64,000 bases of DNA from Lumbricus terrestris (lineage: Eukaryota > Annelida > Clitellata > Crassiclitellata > Lumbricidae): positions 5,921,177 through 5,985,176 of the forward strand of contig OX457053.1 in NCBI GenBank assembly GCA_949752735.1, written 5' to 3'. Position numbers and translations under genes: made by a program. Within the stretch, counting starts at the first letter, position 1. Every line of letters begins with the position of its first letter. Under the pieces are notes generated by a model. That model made no database searches, was not told the DNA's origin, and was given only the letters and a program-made list of their open reading frames with translations. This document shows, one piece after another, positions 22,305 to 31,955 of this stretch.

Positions 22305-22328
22305 ATCCCGGGCATGGGCCCCCACTCG
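22305..22328 (-). promoter_or_regulatory. Primer-binding site and spacer of element C
   Basis: Plus strand ATCCCGGGCATGGGCCCCCA (22305-22324), then the 4-nt spacer CTCG to the LTR. On the sense strand it begins TGGGGGCCC, complementary to a tRNA CCA end. It is 20 nt where B has 18, so the middle differs from a plain tRNA-Pro match. Confidence 0.75.
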
Positions 22329-23369
22329 TGTCACCGTACATTGAAATCTAGGTTTTAAAATCTAGTTTTAATAGGGAACTTTATGCTCAGAGGCCATTGG
22401 GTGATCAATATTAGAATGAGCTAGGACCTAAAACAAATGTAGCTGAGATTCGTTTAAAGATTATATTATAATAAAACAATATCAAATAGTAAAATACAAT
22501 CAATAATCCTATCTACTTATTTGTGGCGTATTATCTAATAATATTATAGCTTGTTTCTTATCTTCCACGTTGGACTTTTCCAGCGTAGATGTAGAAGTTC
22601 TTCAGTTCGTATGGATTGGAATGAAGGTTTGAAGAGGAAGGAAGGTCACCTTCTTCTTGCTTGCCGTCGTTTCCAATTCTCTTCCGTAGCTGCGTAGACG
22701 GAGAATGCTGTAGCTGGCACAGCACTCTGTAGTTTCGTCCACCTCGTTGTTTCTCCACAAGCAACGGTAGCTTCTCGTCGCTTGCTCGTCTTGTTGTAGT
22801 TTCGCCCCTTTCTTCTGCCGTCGAACTCCAATCGCAATTGTAGTTCCGAATTCGATCTTCTCCGATGTCGATCGCAGTGCACTCGCAAGTGTCTCACCAA
22901 ACTTCGCAAAGTTTCCGTACGACAAGCCCTGGTATCTCTATTCCCAAGGACTTATAGTCTCACCAGTGGGACAGGCCGACAACGTGTCGCCTTCCACACC
23001 CAATTCACCGTCAGATCTTCTGAATTACCGACAAGGAACGCCACAATCGTCAATGGCCGCCCTTGCTCAGAAATCTACGTCTTCTTCCTTCGCCATCTTT
23101 TCGCTGTCTAACTTTATCGTCTGCCGTTGTTGTCGTCTGCTCAAGTTTAACGCTGCTTTCCGCCCTTCGTTGTATTTCAATAATTGATGTAGCGCGTATT
23201 CAAGAATTGTTATAGCGCTATTATTATTATCTAACTTAATGCCACAAGTAATATTAATTATAATCTACAATACGCCACATATTGTCTAGCTTAATTCTTA
23301 CCTATTTAATACTTATACAATGCATCATTTAATAGGTTTGTTTGATAAGAATAGCATTCTACCGCTACA
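22329..23369 (-). repeat. 5' LTR of element C
   Basis: 1041 bp, same as 15971-17011 by eye. Its outer end GCTACA is followed by AACTCT and then the LTR of element E. Confidence 0.92.
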
Positions 23370-23375
23370 AACTCT
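23370..23375. other. Six-base junction between elements C and E
   Basis: Plus strand AA-CTCT. AA equals the dinucleotide that follows GCTACA on the polypurine-tract side of every copy. CTCT equals element E's own spacer between its LTR and primer-binding site (29757-29760); C and B have CTCG and F has CTAT. The junction therefore equals the sum of two unprocessed cDNA ends. Confidence 0.85.
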
Positions 23376-24406
23376 TGTCACTACCCCCTATATTCAGGAT
23401 TTATTAAGTCTAGAATATTAAGGGTGAACTTTATGCTCAGAGGCTGTTGGGTGAATAATGGTATAATAGCAACCTACGACCTAGAACAAATGAGACTGTG
23501 ATTCATATAAAGATATAATGTAAAATAACATTTCAGTCAATAAATGCAATTCAAAGAAAAGAATCTTATCTACCTATTTGTGGCGTATTAATTATAATAA
23601 TATTATGATTATTTCTTATCTTTCCACATCGTCCTTTCTGGTGGATGTAGAAATGCTTTTCACTTCCGCGGGAATGGATTGAAGGGAAAGTTGAAGAAGG
23701 TCGCGATCTTCTCAATTGCCGTCAGTCCAGATTTCTCGGTAGTTGCTTGTCGATGGGTACTGTAGCTTGAAACAGTAACCCAGCGTGTTTCTCCTTCTTC
23801 CTCGGATTTCGTCGAGCATAGGAATTCACCCGTCGCTCAACCGATTCTTCCTCCTCGTCTTGCTGCAAATGTTTCACCACGGATCGCTTCAGAGTTCGAT
23901 CCCAACTTCAACGTTCGACCGATTCGCAAATCGTCGCCAGTTAGAGTCACACAGCTTCGCACAGTTCACTCGCTTCGCCTCGGAACTTCGCTTCAAACGT
24001 CTCAAAGTTCGACAGTGGGACAAGTCGACAACGTGTCGCTTTCCACACCCATAAATCAAGTTCCAGATATTCGAATTACCAACGACTGGCTCCGTATTTG
24101 CCGACAGACGCCATCGTTCGAAATATCTTTTCGACCCTTGCCTTGCTCAGCTCCATCGATGACTGGCTGTCGTCTGCTTTCGTTAACGCTGGTTTCCGCC
24201 GCTCAGTAATGTTGAGTCAATTGTTGTAGCGCATGTTCAAGAATTGTTGTAGCGCTATTATTATTATCTAACTTAATGCCACAAGTAATATTAATTATAA
24301 TCTACCATACGCCACATATTGTCTAGCTTAATTCTTACCTACATTAATCATTATACATAGCATTGTTTAATAGGTTTTGTTTGGCAAGAAGCATTCAACC
24401 GCTACA
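23376..24406 (-). repeat. 3' LTR of element E
   Basis: 1031 bp, plus-strand ends TGTCACTACCCCC and CCGCTACA. A sense-strand AATAAA lies near the U5 end (about 23400-23405). Confidence 0.92.
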
Positions 24407-24565
24407 AATGCCCCTCCTTCAAAAGTCTGTTTACAGGCTTTATCAAACTCACCTACTTGACAAACTAACCTAATAAACTTCTTTAACTTACTTTAGATAT
24501 CATGCATAACTACTATACTTCACTTACTTATTTACAACTATACATTTACCTTATTGCAACCTACT

Positions 24566-27500
24566 CTACTCTAATCCTCTACTCAGGTAGTCGGCCATAA
24601 CATTGTTGGACCCCTTGATGTATCTTATGCTAAAAGAATAATTTTGGAGGGCCAAACTCCATCTCATCACCCTTGCATTTTTCATCCTATTCTCTCTCAT
24701 GTATTGCAATCCGCAATGATCTGTCTCGATTATGAATTTCTTTCCACATAGGTATCGATCGAACCTACTAACTCCCCACATGATCGATAAGCATTCCCTT
24801 TCCTCTACTGAGCACCTTCTCTCACGTTCCACTAGTTTCCTGCTGGCATACGCTATGGGATGATTGATCCCCTCGTACTGCTGCATTATTACACATCCTA
24901 CTCCGTTTCCACTTGCATCCGTCTGAAGAATAAACTCTTTCTCCAGGTTTGGTAATTTCAGAATTGGTTCCTTTGCCAATTCACTCTTCAACATCGTAAA
25001 ACTTGCTTCCAGTTCTTCGTTCCATTCAACTACTCCAGGTGCCATCTTCTTCGTCAAATCGCTCAACGGTGCCATGATCTCTGCACAGTGTGGTATGAAC
25101 TTACGATAATAGTTTATCGCTCCAAGAAAACTCCTAACTTGTTTCTTTGTCTTTGGACGTGGCATGTCTACTATTTTATCAACTGATTTATCCTTTGGAC
25201 TTATGTCATCCTTGTTCAATGTATGTCCCAAAAAGTCAATCTTTTCATATCCTATAGAACACTTCTTTGGCTTCAATGTCAAATTCGCTTGTCTGACTCT
25301 TTCGAAAAATATCTCCAATGTCTTCAAGTGTTCTCTCCATCCTTTATTATGCGCTAGTATATCGTCGACATAACTTTCAAGATTTTCTGTTCCGTGAAGA
25401 ATCTTCCTAATTAATCGGTTGTAACTTGACGCACTATTAATCAATCCGAATGGCATAACATTGAATTTGTATATTCCATTGGCACATACAAATGTAGTGT
25501 AGTCTTTCGATTCTGGACTCATAGGGATCTGCCAATAACCCTTGCAGAAATCGAACTTGCTGTAGATTCTACTCCCACTCAACTTATTAAAAATATCTTC
25601 GTTTGTCATCATAGGCTCAGGATCAAATATTGTCAATTTGTTTAGCTGTTTGTAATTGCAACACAGTCTATTACTTCCGTCTGATTTCTTGACAACCACC
25701 AGCGGTGCTGCATAAGCTGCCTCTGATCTTTCTATCACCTTATTGTCCAACATCGTCTGAATCTCCTTATCTATTTCTTTTTGCAAATGGTATGGTGTTG
25801 GATACGCTCTTTGTCTTACTGGCTCTTCACTCGTCAAATGTATTTCATGCTTCACTAAGTCTGTTCTCCCAGGCTTGTCTGTGAAAATATCTTCGTATTT
25901 CTTCAGTAGTTTCCTCAATTCTCCTTTTTGTTCTTCATCCAAATTAGGATTTATATCTACATCTTCATAGGTCTCTGTTTGTTCACTCACATACAAATCC
26001 AATATCTCTTCTTCTTCATCTTCTCCTACTTTTCCGTCATATACCACTGCTGAAATGTATGCTACAGTCTCGGCATCTTCTCTTTCATGATATTTCTTCA
26101 ATATATTAATGTGATATGTCTTTATCTTTCCTTTCTCGATTTCAACTCTGTAGTCATAGTCTCCAATCTTCTCTCTCACAACATATGGCCCTTGCCACTT
26201 CACTAACATCTTGTTCTTACAACTAGGCAATAGTAACAACACCTTATCACCTATTTCCAACTTCCGGTATCTCGCTTTCCTGTCATAATATTTCTTGTTT
26301 TTAGCATTCGCTTTGTGTATCGCCTTCTGTGCCATATCACAAGTCTCCTCAATCCTTTCTCTTAAATCCTGCATATACGTATACACGTCTTTCACTTCTT
26401 CTTCCACTGTCTCATTGGTCCATAACTCCTTTAATATTTGCACTGGTCCTCTGCACGACCTACCAAATATTAGTTCGAATGGTGTGAAACCGTGACTCTC
26501 ATGTACTGTGTCTCTCAACGCAAACAGTAATGGAGCTATATAACGATCCCATTCTTTCGCTTGTTCACCAATCAACTTCCTCAACGTCGCTTTGATGGTT
26601 CCGTTAAGTCTTTCCACACATCCATTGCCCATTGCATGGTATGGACTAGTCATGGTGTGTTTTATCAATAGCATCTTATTCACTTCAGCCATGAGTTCAG
26701 AAGTGAACTGGCTTCCACGATCAGTATGGATCTTCTGAGGCACTCCCATACGACAATAAAATCCGAACAAAGCTTCTGCAACTTCCTCAGTACTAATTCC
26801 TTTCAATGGAATAGCTTCCGGATACCTAGTACTCAAATCTATGATGGTCAATATATATCGGTAACCCCTTGCAGACATAGGGTTAACTTCTCCGATTATG
26901 TCTATGCATATGTGTTTGAATGGTACATCTAATACAGGTAGATGACCCATAGGCGCCTTGTGGTTCACCTTCTTGTCCACTGACTTTTGACAAATGTCAC
27001 AACTCAACACATATCTCCGTATATCTTGTCCTATTCCAGGCCAATAGAATTCATTTAGGATCTTATCATGTGTTTTCCTCATTCCTAGGTGAGCTGATAA
27101 CAATGAATTGTGTGCTACGGTTAACACTTTATCCCTCAATGGTTTAGGTACCATTAGTTGCCATTTCACCTCATCTTTCTGTGCTTCTTTGTATCTTTTA
27201 TACAACAATCCCTTCTTTATCACATATGGATTATCTTCTATGTTGTCTTTGTTATCATCCCATTCAATTGCTCTTTCCATTTGTTTCGTCATAGTTTCAT
27301 CTTGACTCTGCAACTCCTGTATCTCTTTTACTGACACATTCAAGTTCGGCATCTCCGCAACTTTCAACGGTTTGTATTTTGCTACCTTTTTAGCTTCTGC
27401 TCTTGTTTCCACAACTGCTACTGTCATTAATTTTTGATCTTGATTCCTTATCACATTGTCAGAAAATCCTACTGTTTTCTTTGCACCAACAGGTCTTTCT

Positions 27501-29446
27501 TCATGTCCTGTTTTTCTAATCAATATTCCTTTGTTTTCCACTTCAGTACAATTCTCAATTATTTCTTTTGGCTCTTGATTTGTCACATTCTCTCTTCTCT
27601 CATCTTTTACCATGTACTTCAATCCTTTGATTTTCCCAATTATTACTGGCTTTATCGGCTGTTCCATCACCATCGCTTGTACTTCACCATTAAAGTGTTC
27701 ACTCTCTATATACACCTTAGCCAATGGGAAACATCTTAAACTTCCGTCAACTAAAACACAATGTGTTTCTTCACCAGTCAATGCTTCTTCATTTATCAAA
27801 GAACGTTTTACGATACAGCAACTTGCGCCTGTGTCGTATAAGCATCCCACTAAGTTTCCATTAACTGTTACTTGGTATTCACTCCTGTCTTCAAGACTAA
27901 TACATCCATCATTGTCTTTTATCACCATTGCACTGGCTGCCATGTACATTGGTGGTATTTTACTATGTTCACCTTGTTTCATCTGTTGTTCTCCTCTTGT
28001 AACTTCAACCACTCTCTGTATTTCACTTTCCGGCTTAACCAAGTGTGCTCGACTTTCAAATATTTGTACTGCTGCTGCAGTGTGTTTAAATGTACCTCTG
28101 TTCTTCTTTGGGCATTGATATGCCTTATGGTTTTGTTCTCCACAGAAAAAACAAATAACCTTATGTCCAGTTGCAATTTCTCTTTCCCTGCTGAACCCTC
28201 GGTTTTGATGTGTACCCTGATTCATCTTCCCATCGCTTCTACTCCTGTTTAGATTGTACCCAGACTGTTCCTTGGGTCTGTGTTCAAACGGTCTACTGTT
28301 CAACCTGTCGCCATGGAATTTCACATCTGGTTTTACAGACTGCTCGCTGTATTTGTAACCGTGTGCTTCAATATGTGATTCCGCACAAACTAACATGTCC
28401 TTCAAACTCATCTTACCTTTCTCCTTTATAAACATACGAAGTTCAGTACTGCATGTAAGGTAAAACTGGTCTTTCAACAAGAGATCTTCCACTCCTTCAT
28501 AAGTTCTCTCAAATCCCGCTTGTGCCAACCACTGTTGCATGTACCTCCTCAATCTATGCACAAAACTAGATGGTGTCTCTCCTGATTCCATTTTACTGGT
28601 TTTGAACTTGTTTCGATAACCACCTTCTGTCAGTTGAAATCTCTTCAAAAGCTGAGTCTTCAAACACTCATAATCTTGCACTTCATCTGCAGACAACCTT
28701 TGGTATACTTCCAGTGCTCTGCCTTCCAAATGTCTCGCTAACGTTAGCGACCAAACTTCTTTTCTGATTTCATACGCTACACATGTTCTCTCGAATCTCA
28801 ACAAGTAGGCATCTAAACAATCCTTGGACTCGTTGAATATAGGAAATTTGATATTCCTGATTCCTTTATTGTTTTCTCGGTGATCTCCCTGTTGCTGACC
28901 ATCACCGATCCTCATGTAGTCATTCTCGTGCTCTCGGTTCTGTTCCCCTCTTGAATCAATTTCACGCATCCTCACCTGTGCTTCAAGTCTCTTTATTTCT
29001 AGCTGGTGTTCGCGCTGTTCTCTGGCTTCTGCTGCTTCACGATTCAATCTGGCTTCTGCTTCAGCACTCCTGATTGCTTCCAATTCCACTTCAGCCTTCT
29101 TTGCTTGCATTGCAGCCTCTGTTTCAGCTTTTCTCGCTGCTGCTTCTGCTTCAGCTTTTCTAGTTTCTGCTGCTGCTTCAGCTTCCATCTCTGCTTTTCT
29201 TGCTTCTATCTCAAGTCTCTTGACTTCTGCTGCTGCTTCAGCTTTTCTCGTTTCTGCTGCTGCTTCTATCTCAATTTTCTTTAATTCAGTTTCAGCTAGC
29301 TTCGCCTCTTTAGCAATCTCCCTCTCAATTACTCTCTCTTGCCTTAGTTCCGCCTGTCTCTCTTTTATGAAGGCTCTCATCTCATCTCCCTCCATGTTCA
29401 TCTGTTTGGCAATTTCCAACCAGGCTTCGAAATCAGTAACAGACAT
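24566..29446 (-). CDS. Gag-Pol polyprotein of element E (1626 aa, intact)
   Basis: From the ATG ending 29446 (MSVTDFEAW). Same domain order as element C, shifted about 20 residues because the gag coiled coil is longer. Zinc knuckle near 432-445, protease DTGA near 538, integrase D/D/E near 849, 909 and 945, RT YVDD with Asp 1361-1362, RNase H Asp near 1510. The N-terminus differs from C and F at many positions (AKQMNMEGDEMRAFIKERQAE). The C-terminus ends DYLSRGLE. No frameshift or lost catalytic residue was seen. Confidence 0.95.
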   Translation of the reverse strand: MSVTDFEAWLEIAKQMNMEGDEMRAFIKERQAELRQERVIEREIAKEAKLAETELKKIEIEAAAETRKAEAAAEVKRLEIEARKAEMEAEAAAETRKAEAEAAARKAETEAAMQAKKAEVELEAIRSAEAEARLNREAAEAREQREHQLEIKRLEAQVRMREIDSRGEQNREHENDYMRIGDGQQQGDHRENNKGIRNIKFPIFNESKDCLDAYLLRFERTCVAYEIRKEVWSLTLARHLEGRALEVYQRLSADEVQDYECLKTQLLKRFQLTEGGYRNKFKTSKMESGETPSSFVHRLRRYMQQWLAQAGFERTYEGVEDLLLKDQFYLTCSTELRMFIKEKGKMSLKDMLVCAESHIEAHGYKYSEQSVKPDVKFHGDRLNSRPFEHRPKEQSGYNLNRSRSDGKMNQGTHQNRGFSREREIATGHKVICFFCGEQNHKAYQCPKKNRGTFKHTAAAVQIFESRAHLVKPESEIQRVVEVTRGEQQMKQGEHSKIPPMYMAASAMVIKDNDGCISLEDRSEYQVTVNGNLVGCLYDTGASCCIVKRSLINEEALTGEETHCVLVDGSLRCFPLAKVYIESEHFNGEVQAMVMEQPIKPVIIGKIKGLKYMVKDERRENVTNQEPKEIIENCTEVENKGILIRKTGHEERPVGAKKTVGFSDNVIRNQDQKLMTVAVVETRAEAKKVAKYKPLKVAEMPNLNVSVKEIQELQSQDETMTKQMERAIEWDDNKDNIEDNPYVIKKGLLYKRYKEAQKDEVKWQLMVPKPLRDKVLTVAHNSLLSAHLGMRKTHDKILNEFYWPGIGQDIRRYVLSCDICQKSVDKKVNHKAPMGHLPVLDVPFKHICIDIIGEVNPMSARGYRYILTIIDLSTRYPEAIPLKGISTEEVAEALFGFYCRMGVPQKIHTDRGSQFTSELMAEVNKMLLIKHTMTSPYHAMGNGCVERLNGTIKATLRKLIGEQAKEWDRYIAPLLFALRDTVHESHGFTPFELIFGRSCRGPVQILKELWTNETVEEEVKDVYTYMQDLRERIEETCDMAQKAIHKANAKNKKYYDRKARYRKLEIGDKVLLLLPSCKNKMLVKWQGPYVVREKIGDYDYRVEIEKGKIKTYHINILKKYHEREDAETVAYISAVVYDGKVGEDEEEEILDLYVSEQTETYEDVDINPNLDEEQKGELRKLLKKYEDIFTDKPGRTDLVKHEIHLTSEEPVRQRAYPTPYHLQKEIDKEIQTMLDNKVIERSEAAYAAPLVVVKKSDGSNRLCCNYKQLNKLTIFDPEPMMTNEDIFNKLSGSRIYSKFDFCKGYWQIPMSPESKDYTTFVCANGIYKFNVMPFGLINSASSYNRLIRKILHGTENLESYVDDILAHNKGWREHLKTLEIFFERVRQANLTLKPKKCSIGYEKIDFLGHTLNKDDISPKDKSVDKIVDMPRPKTKKQVRSFLGAINYYRKFIPHCAEIMAPLSDLTKKMAPGVVEWNEELEASFTMLKSELAKEPILKLPNLEKEFILQTDASGNGVGCVIMQQYEGINHPIAYASRKLVERERRCSVEERECLSIMWGVSRFDRYLCGKKFIIETDHCGLQYMRENRMKNARVMRWSLALQNYSFSIRYIKGSNNVMADYLSRGLE

Positions 29447-29737
29447 GCTTACTGTCTTACTTATGATTTTTCCACTTGTTACAAATATAGGCTACAACGT
29501 GCACTATATAAATTTCTAACAGATAGAAATTGTTCAATTCTACAAAGAGAAATTCAGTTCCACAAAAGCTAATATCTAAAAGTTTACACAACCTATTGTG
29601 CACTTTTCAATAAGCAATGTACTACTTCAACTCAGATGCCAATCAGTTCAAATTGTCTCTCTAATAATCACTAGCAACAATTGTTCAAAGTTTGCCACTA
29701 TAACAATACTCAAATGACATTTTTAACTGTCTAAAAT

Positions 29738-29760
29738 ATCCCGGCGTGGGCCCCCACTCT
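29738..29760 (-). promoter_or_regulatory. Primer-binding site and spacer of element E
   Basis: Plus strand ATCCCGGCGTGGGCCCCCA (29738-29756) followed by spacer CTCT and the LTR. 19 nt long. Ends complement a tRNA CCA; the middle is not a perfect match to tRNA-Pro as I recall it. Confidence 0.75.
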
Positions 29761-30791
29761 TGTCACTACCCCCTATATTCAGGATTTATTAAGTCTAGAA
29801 TATTAAGGGTGAACTTTATGCTCAGAGGCTGTTGGGTGAATAATGGTATAATAGCAACCTACGACCTAGAACAAATGAGACTGTGATTCATATAAAGATA
29901 TAATGTAAAATAACATTTCAGTCAATAAATGCAATTCAAAGAAAAGAATCTTATCTACCTATTTGTGGCGTATTAATTATAATAATATTATGATTATTTC
30001 TTATCTTTCCACATCGTCCTTTCTGGTGGATGTAGAAATGCTTTTCACTTCCGCGGGAATGGATTGAAGGGAAAGTTGAAGAAGGTCGCGATCTTCTCAA
30101 TTGCCGTCAGTCCAGATTTCTCGGTAGTTGCTTGTCGATGGGTACTGTAGCTTGAAACAGTAACCCAGCGTGTTTCTCCTTCTTCCTCGGATTTCGTCGA
30201 GCATAGGAATTCACCCGTCGCTCAACCGATTCTTCCTCCTCGTCTTGCTGCAAATGTTTCACCACGGATCGCTTCAGAGTTCGATCCCAACTTCAACGTT
30301 CGACCGATTCGCAAATCGTCGCCAGTTAGAGTCACACAGCTTCGCACAGTTCACTCGCTTCGCCTCGGAACTTCGCTTCAAACGTCTCAAAGTTCGACAG
30401 TGGGACAAGTCGACAACGTGTCGCTTTCCACACCCATAAATCAAGTTCCAGATATTCGAATTACCAACGACTGGCTCCGTATTTGCCGACAGACGCCATC
30501 GTTCGAAATATCTTTTCGACCCTTGCCTTGCTCAGCTCCATCGATGACTGGCTGTCGTCTGCTTTCGTTAACGCTGGTTTCCGCCGCTCAGTAATGTTGA
30601 GTCAATTGTTGTAGCGCATGTTCAAGAATTGTTGTAGCGCTATTATTATTATCTAACTTAATGCCACAAGTAATATTAATTATAATCTACCATACGCCAC
30701 ATATTGTCTAGCTTAATTCTTACCTACATTAATCATTATACATAGCATTGTTTAATAGGTTTTGTTTGGCAAGAAGCATTCAACCGCTACA
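29761..30791 (-). repeat. 5' LTR of element E
   Basis: 1031 bp, same as 23376-24406 by eye. Its outer end is followed by AA and then the LTR of element F. Confidence 0.92.
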
Positions 30792-30793
30792 AA
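30792..30793. other. Two-base junction between elements E and F
   Basis: Plus strand AA between GCTACA (E) and TGTCACTA (F). AA is the polypurine-side remnant of E. F's own U5 spacer (CTAT, 37120-37123) is absent, so here one end looks unprocessed and the other processed or trimmed. Confidence 0.8.
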
Positions 30794-31796
30794 TGTCACT
30801 ACCCCTATACTCAGGATTTATTAAGTCTAGAATATTAAGGGTGAACTTTATGCTCAGAGGCTGTTGGGTGAATAATGGTATAATAGCAACCTACGACCTA
30901 GAACAAATGAGACTGTGATTCATATAAAGATATAATATAAAATAACATTTCAATCAATAAATGCAATTCAAAGAAAAGAATCTTATCTACCTATTTGTGG
31001 CGTATTAATTATAATAATATTATGTTTATTTCTTATCTTTCCACATCGTCCTTTCTGGTGGATGTAGAAATGCTTTTCACTTCCGCGGGAATGGATTGAA
31101 GGGAAAGTTGAAGAAGGTCGCGATCTTCTCAATTGCCGTCAGTCCAGATTTCTCGGTAGTTGCTTGTCGATGGGTACTGTAGCTTGAAACAGTAACCCAG
31201 CGTGTTTCTCCTTCTTCCTCGGATTTCGTCGAGCATAGGAATTCACCCGTCGCTCAACCGATTCTTCCTCCTCGTCTTGCTGCAAATGTTTCACCACGGA
31301 TCGCTTCAGAGTTCGATCCCAACTTCAACGTTCGACCGATTCGCAAATCGTCGCCAGTTAGAGTCACACTGCTTCGCACAGTTCACTCGCTTCGCCTCGG
31401 AACTTCGCTTCAAACGTCTCAAAGTTCGACAGTGGGACAAGTCGACAACGTGTCGCTTTCCACACCCATAAATCAAGTTCCAGATATTCGAATTACCAAC
31501 GATTGGCTCCGTATTTGCCGACAGACGCCATCGTTCGAAATATCTTTTCGACCATCGCCTTGCTCAGCTCCATCGATGACTGTCGTCTGCTTTCGTTAAC
31601 GCTGGTTTCCGCCGCTCCGTAATGTTTAGTCAATTGTTGTAGCGCTATTATTATTATCTAACTTAATGCCACAAGTAATATTAATTATAATCTACAATAC
31701 GCCACATATTGTCTAGCTTAATTCTTACCTACATTAATCATTATACATAGCATTGTTTAATAGGTTTTGTTTGGCAAGAAGCATTCAACCGCTACA
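30794..31796 (-). repeat. 3' LTR of element F
   Basis: 1003 bp, plus-strand start TGTCACTACCCCTATACTC. Differs from E's LTRs at scattered sites but matches 37124-38126. Confidence 0.92.
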
Positions 31797-31955
31797 AATG
31801 CCCCTCCTTCAAAAGTCTGTTTACAGGCTTTATCAAACTCACCTACTTGACAAACTAACCTAATAAACTTCTTTAACTTACTTTAGATATCATGCATAAC
31901 TACTATACTTCACTTACTTATTTACAACTATACATCTACCTTATTACATCCTACT

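Larger units (their letters stand above)
15971..23369 (-). mobile_element. Complete Gmr1-like element C
   Basis: Two 1041-bp LTRs (15971-17011 and 22329-23369), identical by eye, flank 5317 bp with one intact gag-pol ORF. A polypurine tract adjoins the left LTR (sense GAAGGAGGGGCA then TT) and a primer-binding site adjoins the right LTR. No short target duplication flanks it: the left LTR runs straight into the primer-binding site of B, and the right LTR is 6 bp from the next LTR. It is a young copy by LTR identity. Confidence 0.93.
23376..30791 (-). mobile_element. Complete Gmr1-like element E
   Basis: Two 1031-bp LTRs (23376-24406 and 29761-30791), identical by eye, flank 5354 bp with one intact gag-pol ORF, a polypurine tract at the left LTR and a primer-binding site at 29738-29756. 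The LTRs are clearly a different subfamily from C (1041 bp, TGTCACCG start) but close to F. No target duplication flanks it. Confidence 0.93.
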
